Source: Anaerolineaceae bacterium
Lineage (GTDB): Bacteria > Chloroflexota > Anaerolineae > Aggregatilineales > Phototrophicaceae
Length of the DNA stretch: 64,000 nucleotides
NCBI GenBank assembly: GCA_002699585.1
Contig: PABP01000021.1
Span: 496,001 to 560,000 of the forward strand
Reading direction: 5' to 3'
A model generated the notes under the pieces. It worked only from the letters and a program-made list of their open reading frames with translations. It was not told the DNA's origin and did not search any database. Each line of letters begins with the position of its first letter. The first letter of the stretch is position 1. A program made the position numbers and the translations under genes. Positions 29,723 through 37,217 of the stretch are shown in pieces.

Positions 29723-29798
29723 GGTGGGTGTAGCTCAATGGCAGAGCACCTGATTGTGGTTCAGGCGGTTGTGGGTTCAAATCCCATCATCCACCCCA
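29723..29798 (+). tRNA. tRNA-His (anticodon GTG), probable phage attachment site
   Basis: The acceptor GTGGGTG/CATCCAC has an extra 5' G (29723) opposite C73, the mark of tRNA-His. The anticodon stem CCTGA/TCAGG holds loop TTGTGGT. The T arm is GTGGG-TTCAAAT-CCCAT and CCA is encoded. A TATACT box lies at 29704-29709. The integrase gene begins 830 bases downstream, so the 3' half is the likely attachment core; no second copy of it is seen in this window. Confidence 0.93.
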
Positions 29799-29902
29799 TC
29801 CATATAGGCGTTTTTCCCCATATTGAATGTGTTTGGGGGTGTCAATCCAAAAGCGCGTGTATGCAGTTTTTAAGCAGCACTGGAACCCTACTTGCCGGAG
29901 TT

Positions 29903-30175
29903 TTAGACGGCCTCAGCGAGTAGGGTTTCTTCTTGCCCCTCTGTAGTATCCTCAATGATCTCTACAACCTTTGGATCTCTCCAATCAAGACCATAGAAAT
30001 TAATGAGGGCGAGCAATACGCCTTCAATACGATCAGTTAGAATACCGTTTTCTGAAACATATCTAGCAACCGTGTTTGTGGAGACGCCTGTTTTCTTGCC
30101 GACCATATACGGTGATAACCCTGTGGCATCGTGGGCATCTTTGAGATACACCTTAAATCTTGGTATCTGTGCCAT
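29903..30175 (-). CDS. Cro/CI-type helix-turn-helix repressor of the prophage
   Basis: A 90-residue DNA-binding protein. The helix-turn-helix is LSPYMVGKKTGVSTNTVARY (residues 20-39). An acidic tail follows. AAGGAAAGG lies before ATG 30175. Its position next to the attachment site, divergent from integrase, suggests it keeps lysogeny. The TGACA repeats just upstream are likely its targets. Confidence 0.75.
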   Translation of the reverse strand: MAQIPRFKVYLKDAHDATGLSPYMVGKKTGVSTNTVARYVSENGILTDRIEGVLLALINFYGLDWRDPKVVEIIEDTTEGQEETLLAEAV

Positions 30176-30197
30176 GATGGACCTTTCCTTACGGTTA

Positions 30198-30267
30198 TGA
30201 CAATAATCTATATCAAATACTTGACATTGTCAACAACCTGATATACCATTGTGTCAGATAGTTGACA
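30198..30267. promoter_or_regulatory. Divergent promoter region with TGACA operator repeats
   Basis: Three sites share the half-site TGACA: a single one (30198-30202), an 11-bp dyad TGACATTGTCA (30222-30232), and TGTCA-6-TGACA (30252-30267). TTGACA elements inside them can act as -35 boxes on both strands (minus-strand TATAGA follows). The region lies between the repressor and the rightward zinc-ribbon/integrase genes. Confidence 0.55.
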
Positions 30268-30347
30268 TTCTTAAACAGAAGAAGCCCCACCCAGCGCCGT
30301 AGGAAGCAATGGGGTGGAGCCTCAAGTAGATGCACGGAGGTGAATCC

Positions 30348-30569
30348 ATGTCTACGTCTTCAATCATACCCGAACCCGGCCACGAACTCAACTGCCCTTG
30401 CTGCGGTGGCCAGGACACCGTCCCTGTCGAGACCCTCTTCCGCTGGGACCTCGACCCCTCACCGCGCATTTTAGTTATGGGCACCTGCACCGCCTGCGGC
30501 TCCACCCGCACCCAATGGCGCGAGACCCCATCCGGCGACCGTATCTATGACCAGGCCGCCACCTCTTAG
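30348..30569 (+). CDS. Small zinc-ribbon protein
   Basis: A 73-residue protein with two Cys pairs, NCPCCGG and GTCTACG with a third-position variation (C-T-A-C), spaced like a zinc ribbon. GGAGGTGA is ideally placed before ATG 30348. It is 60 bases upstream of integrase on the same strand and probably co-transcribed. The role is unknown; an excision or transcription accessory is possible. Confidence 0.65.
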   Translation: MSTSSIIPEPGHELNCPCCGGQDTVPVETLFRWDLDPSPRILVMGTCTACGSTRTQWRETPSGDRIYDQAATS

Positions 30570-30629
30570 GCGTCCTTTTTTTTGACCAACCGCGTATCTC
30601 ATAATATTGATTACCCAAGAGGAGCTATC

Positions 30630-31886
30630 ATGTCCAACCAGATCATTCTACTCAACCATGTACCCAGCGAAGACCACCAAACCTACAATACCGACGCCAT
30701 CATACCCCAGGATGTCGATACAACCTGGCTGCTTTACTTCCGCCCGCAGGATGCCTACCGTGACTTTCTCGCCGAGCTTGCCAACATGGCATCCAGCAAA
30801 ACCCCCGAAAAGCACACCTGGCGTGTTTACAATGGTGGCCTGAAATACTGGTTCGACCTTGTCGGTCAGGCCATGCCCACCAAATCACTCGTCACCCAGT
30901 ACATCACCCACCTGCGCCACCAAAAAGAATGGGGCCAGGGTAAACGCGGCTTAGCTGTCACCACCATCGGCAGCAAATATCTCGCCCCCCTGCGCAAGTA
31001 CCTGCAGGCCCTCGCAGGCCAGGACATCTTCACCCGTGTCGATGGCAGCCCCCTGACCAACCAGGACCGCGCCTTCGTCATGGATGCCCGTGAACAGATC
31101 CGCGCCGCTCACGCTGTCAAAACGCCTAAGCCGGAAGTCACCACCAACCGCGCTGCGCTCGATGTCCACGGCGAGCGCCTCACCATGCTCCAGGTGCAGC
31201 AGCTCTATGACACCTGTGATGTCAGCACCCTGGCTGGCCTGCGCGACCTGGCGCTGCTCTACATCGGCTTTAACACCGGCATGCGCATCGCTGAGCTGCG
31301 CCGCATCACTCTGGCCAAAATCAAGCAGGCCGATACCTGCTATCAGATCCATGTGCGCCGCAAGCGCGGCAATCACGACCCCATCAGCCTGGACGAAACC
31401 GGATTCCGGCTGATTACCAAATGGATCGAGCGCTACAACAACAGCCTGCCATCCGACGACCCGCGCTGCATCACAGCGGATCGGCCCATCTGGCAGTCTG
31501 TCCAGTTCAACGATGCCCCCTTCCCCATCGACTACAAAGGCACAGGCATGCAGATGTTTGAGCGCGGCATCAGCGCCGAGAGCATCCGCGCCATGCTCCG
31601 TAAACGGGCTAGTCTGGTGAATACAGGCACCTTCACTGAGTTCCCTAAGTTCTCCCCGCACGATATGCGCCGCACCGTTGCCGCCATCGCTCGCAACTCC
31701 GGCATGGACCTGACCGACATTCAAGGCATCCTCGGCCACAAGTCCCTGGCCACCACCGGCCGCTACATCGGCAAACCTGAAAAGCCAGAGCGTATGCTGC
31801 TCAAGCACAACTGGACCATCCCCGACATCCCCACCCAACCCCACCAGACGGAATTGTCCGAGCAAGCGCTATCCGAAGCTGTATAA
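30630..31886 (+). CDS. int: Tyrosine recombinase (phage integrase)
   Basis: A 418-residue site-specific recombinase. The N-terminal SAM-like core-binding domain covers about residues 35-150, and the catalytic domain about 180-385. The catalytic residues are Arg219 (TGMRIAELRR), Lys245 (RRKRGNHD), His344 and Arg347 (SPHDMRRT), His370 (LGHKSL) and Tyr379 (GRYIGK). All are present, so it should be active. ATG 30630 has GAGGAG 8 bases upstream; the longer frame is unsupported. It presumably inserts the phage at tRNA-His. Confidence 0.93.
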   Translation: MSNQIILLNHVPSEDHQTYNTDAIIPQDVDTTWLLYFRPQDAYRDFLAELANMASSKTPEKHTWRVYNGGLKYWFDLVGQAMPTKSLVTQYITHLRHQKEWGQGKRGLAVTTIGSKYLAPLRKYLQALAGQDIFTRVDGSPLTNQDRAFVMDAREQIRAAHAVKTPKPEVTTNRAALDVHGERLTMLQVQQLYDTCDVSTLAGLRDLALLYIGFNTGMRIAELRRITLAKIKQADTCYQIHVRRKRGNHDPISLDETGFRLITKWIERYNNSLPSDDPRCITADRPIWQSVQFNDAPFPIDYKGTGMQMFERGISAESIRAMLRKRASLVNTGTFTEFPKFSPHDMRRTVAAIARNSGMDLTDIQGILGHKSLATTGRYIGKPEKPERMLLKHNWTIPDIPTQPHQTELSEQALSEAV

Positions 31887-31888
31887 TC

Positions 31889-31917
31889 AAAAAGTCCCCA
31901 GCAATTGGGGACTTTTT
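31889..31917. terminator. Bidirectional terminator after integrase
   Basis: AAAAAGTCCCC and GGGGACTTTTT with a 7-base loop directly after the int stop; it also faces the leftward late transcript. Confidence 0.88.
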
Positions 31918-31942
31918 CCGCTTAAAATCGATCTGACACACC

Positions 31943-31968
31943 AGAACCGTTACGACCGTAACGGTTCT
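31943..31968. repeat. 12-bp perfect palindrome
   Basis: AGAACCGTTACG, two central bases, then CGTAACGGTTCT. It lies in the 145-base gap where integrase and the late operon converge. It could be a second hairpin or a protein-binding site. Confidence 0.6.
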
Positions 31969-31979
31969 CTCGCTTTTTA

Positions 31980-32032
31980 AGCCCCTCTCCTTCGGGGAGG
32001 GGTTTGGGGTGGGGTGTGGCCTTGGGGTGGGG
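31980..32032. repeat. REP-like palindrome with G-rich tail
   Basis: CCCCTCTCC-TTC-GGGGAGGGG followed by repeated TTTGGGGTGGGGT. Units of this sort are dispersed intergenic repeats in many bacteria; only one copy is seen here. Confidence 0.5.
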
Positions 32033-32176
32033 TTACTGCACCTGCGCCCAGATCGCCGCACACGCCAGCACCCCGCCGATCACCACTGCCAGCCGCAGCC
32101 ACCCCGGCCACAGCTCGCGCGGTCCCTCCTGCTTAAACTGTCTGTACGCCCAGTCCCTCACATCGCGCTTACTCAT
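32033..32176 (-). CDS. 47-residue single-span membrane protein at the end of the late operon
   Basis: A small frame with a basic N-terminal half (SKRDVRDWAYRQFKQEG) and one hydrophobic span near the C-terminus (LRLAVVIGGVLACAAIWA). Its ATG overlaps the stop of the previous gene (ATGA), which argues for real translation. It could be a holin-like or accessory membrane peptide; there is no direct proof. Confidence 0.6.
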   Translation of the reverse strand: MSKRDVRDWAYRQFKQEGPRELWPGWLRLAVVIGGVLACAAIWAQVQ

Positions 32177-32982
32177 TCATCCTCCAGCAGCAATGGATGT
32201 ATATCGTATCTCTCAGCGATATTCTCAACACTGAAGTTCATCCAAGGGGTGCCCTCACAATTCAACCTGGCTATCATACTAGAGTCGATTATCGTCTCAA
32301 TCGCTTCCGCTGGAGCACGCTGTCCTGTGTTGGTGATGATTGTCATCGTGCCAGTGATCTGATAATTGCGATTGGTAAGCCCCGCATCTCTCAATGCACA
32401 GACGAGCGTTGGGAATTCCAACTCAGCTTCTTTCCGAATGAAGTACGCGCTGATGTCGTTCAATGGAAAACGGATCGTCACGACGATGTCGTTTACGACG
32501 AGCGTCTGAATCTCGTCAATGCGAGAATCCCCAAACACACTTCCAAATGCTTGCCTTGCAATATCTTCCGGTGACGGAGTAGGGGTAATAGTTGGTGTGT
32601 CGGTCACAGTCGATGTAGCCGTCGCCGTAGCAGTCATCGTTGGAGTAGATGTCTCAGTTGGCAGCGAGGTTTCCGTAGCTGTCGCAGTCGGCCCCGGTGT
32701 ATGCGTTATCGTCGCCGTTGCTGGTGGAAGTGTGTTTGTTGCTGGTGGAAGTGTATTTGTTGCTGGTGGAAGTGTATTTGTTGCAGATGGAAGTATGTTT
32801 GTTGCTGCTGGCGTCTCACTCGGCACAGCCAGCGCCACACTCGTCGGCAGCGGTTCCGTCGTCGGCAAAATCACAATCCCGGTCGCTTCCTGGAACAGCG
32901 CAATCCCCAGCGGGATCATGCAGAATAAAACAAAAAATCCGATGCCGATCCACTTCAGGATGCGGCGACAACCAGCACGCAT
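32173..32982 (-). CDS. Membrane-anchored Thr/Pro stalk protein of the prophage
   Basis: A 269-residue protein. A basic start and one membrane span (about 10-30) lead to a Thr/Pro/Ala stalk (about 45-145), which includes a 7-residue repeat ATNTLPP. A C-terminal domain of about 120 residues carries two Cys (TLVCALRDAG, ARLNCEGTPW). The design copies the host stalk protein at 10.4-12.1 kb. No function is known; a surface role in the lysogen, such as blocking other phages, is an inference. Confidence 0.7.
   Translation of the reverse strand: MRAGCRRILKWIGIGFFVLFCMIPLGIALFQEATGIVILPTTEPLPTSVALAVPSETPAATNILPSATNTLPPATNTLPPATNTLPPATATITHTPGPTATATETSLPTETSTPTMTATATATSTVTDTPTITPTPSPEDIARQAFGSVFGDSRIDEIQTLVVNDIVVTIRFPLNDISAYFIRKEAELEFPTLVCALRDAGLTNRNYQITGTMTIITNTGQRAPAEAIETIIDSSMIARLNCEGTPWMNFSVENIAERYDIHPLLLEDE
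32717..32800. repeat. 21-bp tandem repeat, four units
   Basis: Unit GTTGCTGGTGGAAGTGTATTT (21 bp) occurs at 32717, 32738, 32759 and 32780, the last diverged. It encodes the 7-residue ATNTLPP repeat of the stalk on the minus strand and keeps frame, so copy number may vary without breaking the gene. Confidence 0.85.
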
Positions 32983-33087
32983 TGGTCTACTCCCTATGTA
33001 TAAGTAATCACATTAACATCTTACACCCACATCCTACACCAAAACCGCCTTTGGCATAACAAACATTCTCCGTATCGCGCTGTCCAA

Positions 33088-33114
33088 AACAAAAGCCCTC
33101 TCGTCGAGGGCTTT
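33088..33114 (-). terminator. Terminator after the lipoprotein gene
   Basis: On the minus strand AAAGCCCTC-GACGA-GAGGGCTTTTGTTTTG, 67 bases after the stop of the lipoprotein gene. Confidence 0.78.
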
Positions 33115-33180
33115 GTCAGGGGGAAGCATGTCTCCTGCAGCTAGGGAGGGAAGCTGAAGAAACCGATCTCATTCGGGCAG

Positions 33181-34563
33181 CTAGGCTGCCCAGGCGTACT
33201 CGCCACAAACGTCGCGCATATCGCCACCACTTGACCAATACTCTAACAGGTCATGCAGCTCATATAGGTAAGCCGCCTGCACCCCACTCACATCGAACGA
33301 AATCCAGAACGGGTTCGTGCTCCAGGTAAAGATGGCCACCCCGGCGTACTGCGGCGGTGCAATAAAGTCCCACCATTTCATCTGGCACACGGCTGCTTCC
33401 GCCGTCGTCCACTGCGGGAAGTATGCCCGCCACAGGTTCGCATAGCTGTTGATGCCGCGCATATCCCACATGTAGCGCTCGATGCCGTACTGCGCCCGCC
33501 AGTCCTGGATCGGCGTAATCACCCCGGCGATGTCGATGTCGCTCATGTTGTCCCACAGTCCCTCGCCATCGACCACCGTAAACGCCGACGCATCTAGCCC
33601 GATGCACTCCGCCCGGATCAGCAGCCAGGTTGTCCGCAGAATATGCCAGTACCCCGGCAGCGTGCCATCACAGACCGTCGCCTGCGCCATTGCCGGCTGC
33701 GGCGCGATGGATTGTTCGTACAGGCCAAATGGTGATGTCACCGGGTCGAGCACACCCTGAGCTCGCGTCACATAACCCATCGGCAGCGACAGCGGCCAGC
33801 TCGATGGCGCCATTGCTGATGGGTCCTGCAGCTGCTGGCGACTGTACTGCCCGACGCCAAATGGCAGGATCCCGGTCGTATACTCGTGCGTGCCCAGGAT
33901 ATGACCATAGCGCTCGACCGTGCGCAGCCAGTTATCGAATACCCCGCTGTTGATCGCCCACTCCGGGATCGCCCCCACAGCGAAGTTACCCGCGCTCACT
34001 CGGAACCCGGCAGCCGCCGCCGCGGTCATCAGGTTGATCTCCGACTGCACAAACGCCGGGATGTCATACAGGCTTGGCTCGTTGGTCGTATAGCGCACGA
34101 CCTCTTTGCAGCCCTCAGCCTGCCACTGGGCGATCCATTCACCGGTGGACCGTCGCGCCCATTCCCGGCCTTCGTGCGTGCTGTACGTCCGATGGATCAC
34201 AATCGCGTCAGGATAGCGCCCTGCTGCCTCACACGCCGCCCCAATGCCATTCATGAACAGCAGCACATGTGGTTGCAGCCGGTCCAGATGATCCCACAAC
34301 GCGCCCCAGTCCGGCACCGCCTCCGCGTTGATGTTGTACCCGATCCGCATGACTTCCTGCGTCGGCGTCGGGTCTTCGGTCGCGGTCGCTGACGGGGTCG
34401 CTGACGCTGACGGGGTAGGGCTAGCCTCTGGCGTCGAACTCGTTTCAGGCGTCGCCGTGATGATCCACGGGGTCGCCGTGACAAATGTCACATCACCGCC
34501 AAACGAACAGGCCCCCAGGACGAGGGCCAGTGCAATCAGGAAGAAGCTCGTAAAGCGCTTCAT
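33181..34563 (-). CDS. Prophage-encoded lipoprotein with glycosidase-like barrel
   Basis: A 460-residue protein. Signal peptide MKRFTSFFLIALALVLGACS ends in a lipobox (LGAC), so it should be a membrane lipoprotein. A Thr/Pro/Ser linker (about 28-68) leads to a domain of about 390 residues with clan-A glycosidase features: a YTTNEPSLYDIP segment (Asn-Glu before Pro) and a later TFVVDGEGLWDN-like strand (TVVDGEGLW) plus GTHEYTTG. It is 2 bases after the preceding gene. It may be a lysin, a lysogenic-conversion surface enzyme, or an exclusion factor; the exact family is not recognised. Confidence 0.62.
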   Translation of the reverse strand: MKRFTSFFLIALALVLGACSFGGDVTFVTATPWIITATPETSSTPEASPTPSASATPSATATEDPTPTQEVMRIGYNINAEAVPDWGALWDHLDRLQPHVLLFMNGIGAACEAAGRYPDAIVIHRTYSTHEGREWARRSTGEWIAQWQAEGCKEVVRYTTNEPSLYDIPAFVQSEINLMTAAAAAGFRVSAGNFAVGAIPEWAINSGVFDNWLRTVERYGHILGTHEYTTGILPFGVGQYSRQQLQDPSAMAPSSWPLSLPMGYVTRAQGVLDPVTSPFGLYEQSIAPQPAMAQATVCDGTLPGYWHILRTTWLLIRAECIGLDASAFTVVDGEGLWDNMSDIDIAGVITPIQDWRAQYGIERYMWDMRGINSYANLWRAYFPQWTTAEAAVCQMKWWDFIAPPQYAGVAIFTWSTNPFWISFDVSGVQAAYLYELHDLLEYWSSGGDMRDVCGEYAWAA

Positions 34564-34564
34564 G

Positions 34565-35155
34565 TTATTTGGGTGCCTCTGTCGGACCCGGCTCGCGCAC
34601 TTCCTGCGGTGGCACTTCGCGCCAGCGACCAAATGGCTTGGTCGCTTCCAGGTCGTTCATCGGTTCCTTCAACAGCGGGTCATCCGGGTCGACAGCCACC
34701 GTGCCCGTTGGGTCCGGCTGCAGCACCATCAGCCCGCGCTTCTTCGCTTCCTCAATCAGCATCCCCAGCGGGATGTCACCCAGGTTATACAAAATGTTGT
34801 CATAGGGGTTCGTCGTGCCTTCAACGATTTGCTTCATCTCATCCCGGAATGACTGCACAATCTGCAGCAGCCCATCCGTAAACGACTGGAACGAGTCCTT
34901 GGGAACACTCACCCCCAGTTCTGACTGTGCACGCCCCAACAAAATGTAGAATCCAATGACGAGCAGCAGCAGCAGCGCGATGAAGCCCAGGCCCAGGCCC
35001 ACCACCAGCACTGGCCCCCACGTCTCGCCGATCTCGGTGCCATTCGGCACCACGACCACCCCGTCATCCTGCGCGAATGCGGGCAACGCCAGCATCAGGC
35101 AGAAGACTACCAGTGCCAGCACCAACAAAAAATTGACGACCTTCGATTTGAACAT
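34565..35155 (-). CDS. Secreted/membrane protein with signal peptide and one further span
   Basis: A 196-residue protein. A signal peptide (MFKSKVVNFLLVLALVVF, cleavage near PAFAQ) is followed by a strong span (WGPVLVVGLGLGFIALLLLL) and a cytoplasmic or internal polar half that includes an amphipathic helix and a Pro-rich end. It is read between the coiled-coil protein and the lipoprotein. Function unknown; the place in the operon suits lysis or membrane modification. Confidence 0.62.
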   Translation of the reverse strand: MFKSKVVNFLLVLALVVFCLMLALPAFAQDDGVVVVPNGTEIGETWGPVLVVGLGLGFIALLLLLVIGFYILLGRAQSELGVSVPKDSFQSFTDGLLQIVQSFRDEMKQIVEGTTNPYDNILYNLGDIPLGMLIEEAKKRGLMVLQPDPTGTVAVDPDDPLLKEPMNDLEATKPFGRWREVPPQEVREPGPTEAPK

Positions 35156-35202
35156 GTTCCTCGTCCTCATACGTTTGCTAATTTGAAAAAGCCGTTTACG
35201 GC

Positions 35203-35859
35203 CTATTTCACAGGGTTTTGGCTATCATCCGGCGTGGATTCGCCGTTGGGGCTGCTGACAGGCGCTTTTGCTGGCACCACGTCCGTTTTCTTCACCAGGT
35301 CGCGCAGTTGTTGCATCGTCGTTTCGACACGCTCCATGCTCTCCCGGAACGATTTCATTTCTTCGTCGCGGCTGCTCAGGCTGTTGAGCAGCATCTGATT
35401 ACGTTCCTTGGCACTGTTGTCATGCAAAGAGAGCGCCTCACGGAACGTATCCACCGACGCCTGCAGATGCACCAGCACCTCATCCAGCACCGACCGCACA
35501 TCCAGCACGTTGGTATTCGTCTCGCCGACCACCCCGGTCAGCGTCTCGTTTGATTGATGGATGTGCTCCAGCACGCTGATCTGGCTCAGTTGTGTATCAT
35601 TCAGCACCGACAGCGCTGTCGCCATGCGCTCGTTATGGGCCTGGTAAACCGTCTCGCGCCGTTCCATGCTGGAGCGCAGCTCGATATTGCTGTTGGCGAG
35701 ACTGTTGATAATGTCCTTGTAGGTGGCCGTCTGCGTCTCCTCGGCTTTCGCCGCGTTGCTGTCGTGCTCTCGCATGAAGTTGAAGACGCGGTTCATCAGC
35801 CAGATGACCGCTAATCCAACGCCACCGTTGATGAGCAAAAAGGGAAGGCTTTCCTGCAT
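35203..35859 (-). CDS. Membrane-anchored coiled-coil protein (possible spanin-like or holin partner)
   Basis: A 218-residue protein with one N-terminal span (about 8-24) and then a long alpha-helical region to residue 190, rich in Glu, Gln, Ser and Leu heptads. The tail is Pro/Ser-rich. Lysis cassettes of phages often carry such single-span coiled-coil proteins, but no family match is clear. A terminator lies upstream, so it may start a separate transcript. Confidence 0.55.
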   Translation of the reverse strand: MQESLPFLLINGGVGLAVIWLMNRVFNFMREHDSNAAKAEETQTATYKDIINSLANSNIELRSSMERRETVYQAHNERMATALSVLNDTQLSQISVLEHIHQSNETLTGVVGETNTNVLDVRSVLDEVLVHLQASVDTFREALSLHDNSAKERNQMLLNSLSSRDEEMKSFRESMERVETTMQQLRDLVKKTDVVPAKAPVSSPNGESTPDDSQNPVK

Positions 35860-35945
35860 ATCGCTACCGTTTCGCGTCTTGTGTGGACCATCGCATTCAC
35901 AATACGCGCACCCATTAGCGATTTAGGTAACAAACTGTCTGCAAA

Positions 35946-35968
35946 CAAAAAGCCCCTTGCGGGGCCTT
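35946..35968 (-). terminator. Terminator at the end of the tail gene block
   Basis: On the minus strand AAGGCCCC-GCAA-GGGGCTTTTTTG, 44 bases after the 36012 stop. Confidence 0.82.
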
Positions 35969-36011
35969 TGTGATAACGGACTTTCTCACTATCGCGCTTG
36001 CGTCTCGCGCT

Positions 36012-36458
36012 TTACTTGCCTGCGCTCTCGCCCAGTGCCAGGTAAGCCAGCACCAAGAAGAAGTTATCTCGCTGGGCAGCCGTCGCGCTGGCCGCCGCCT
36101 GTTTCAACCAGGCGTACTTGTTCGCGTCCGCGCTGTCCTCGATGACCGCTTCCATGGCTGCCGTCACATCCGCCAGCGTCGAACCCTGCTTACGAGCCGC
36201 TTTGACAGCCGCCACAGCCACATCCTGGTACAACCCACCAAAGGAGCGCGCCGTCGCCGCCAGCCATTCATGTTCCGGCAGCGGGCTGCCTGCCTCCCAT
36301 AGCTCGTCGATGTGTGCCGGGATATACCCCTCGACATCGACCGCCATGTTCACCGTCCGCTCGTACTGGCGATACTCACCGTTCTGACACATGTACAAGC
36401 GCACCAGCTTGCTATCGCCGCTGGTTGCGCTGTTCAACACCACCACATACTCAATCAT
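36012..36458 (-). CDS. Hypothetical phage protein after the tail genes
   Basis: A 148-residue protein, mainly alpha-helical from residue 60 on, with many Ala. GGAGG precedes ATG 36458. It is the last gene of the tail block, before a terminator. No family is recognised; a short tail or assembly role is possible. Confidence 0.55.
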   Translation of the reverse strand: MIEYVVVLNSATSGDSKLVRLYMCQNGEYRQYERTVNMAVDVEGYIPAHIDELWEAGSPLPEHEWLAATARSFGGLYQDVAVAAVKAARKQGSTLADVTAAMEAVIEDSADANKYAWLKQAAASATAAQRDNFFLVLAYLALGESAGK

Positions 36459-36467
36459 CATCGCCTC

Positions 36468-37217
36468 CTAGGGCAGTTCAACCACAACCGTCACATCACT
36501 CAACCCGGCAGATCGCAAGCATTTGAATGTCGTACTCACTTCCAGGCTGGCGCCACCGCCATATTGGTTGACCATATCGGCGTGCGTCGATGACCACCAG
36601 CCGACCTCAACCTGGTGCGTCCGGTAGCCGCCGCCTGCTGTATTGAAGCAATATAACTTGCGCATGTGGCCCGCATTGTCAAAATGATGATTGACCACCA
36701 ACGTGTCATTCAACGCCATCGCATCGCGCTTCTCGTAAGAGATAGGTCGCGGGCGGATCAGAATCTCCGTCGTACTCAGCGCGATGCCAATCTCCATCAC
36801 CGCAATCTGCGCCCCGCCCGATGTCGGCAGCGGTCGTGTCTGCGTCAGGGCGCCCGCCGTCGTATCCACATAGACCAGTTGCCGCGGCGTCAGCCCCGTG
36901 AACCCGTCCATGATGCCTGTAAGCTGCAGCTTCCCGGTCGATCCCATCGGGCCCGTCGTCTTGAAGATGCCGCGAATGATCCCCGCACCCGGTGCAGCCG
37001 CATTCGTGTCCAGCTTATAGCCGTTGCCATCGGCGATACTGATGTACCCAGCCTCACCGGCGCTCACGTTCTCACCTAGCGACGGATAGTAATAGGCCCC
37101 AGCCGCCGTATCGTTCAGCTCACTGATGCCGCTGTCGAGCTGGCTCAGCTTCGTGTTGAGGAGCGTGCTGGTCAGCGGATCGCTAACGCTGAATGGCGTG
37201 TGCCAGTTGGTCGTCAT
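36468..37217 (-). CDS. Probable phage tail/appendage protein
   Basis: A 249-residue protein. An N-terminal helix (TLLNTKLSQLDSGISELND) precedes beta-rich sequence with GYISIADGNGY and LVYVDTTAG motifs like capsid- or tail-decorating proteins. ATG 37217 overlaps the stop of the hub gene by 4 bases and has GAGGAC upstream. Position after the hub suggests a tail tip or fibre base part. Confidence 0.55.
   Translation of the reverse strand: MTTNWHTPFSVSDPLTSTLLNTKLSQLDSGISELNDTAAGAYYYPSLGENVSAGEAGYISIADGNGYKLDTNAAAPGAGIIRGIFKTTGPMGSTGKLQLTGIMDGFTGLTPRQLVYVDTTAGALTQTRPLPTSGGAQIAVMEIGIALSTTEILIRPRPISYEKRDAMALNDTLVVNHHFDNAGHMRKLYCFNTAGGGYRTHQVEVGWWSSTHADMVNQYGGGASLEVSTTFKCLRSAGLSDVTVVVELP

Noticed and set aside
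30951-31865. Minus-strand frame of 304 residues
   Set aside because: It is opposite integrase and is an effect of G+C-rich codon use.
31801-32061. Minus-strand frame with Pro/Asn/Ser repeats
   Set aside because: It is the well-known false translation of REP-type palindromes across an intergenic region.
32717-32800. Possible CRISPR array
   Set aside because: Units are 21 bp with no spacers, in frame within a coding repeat.
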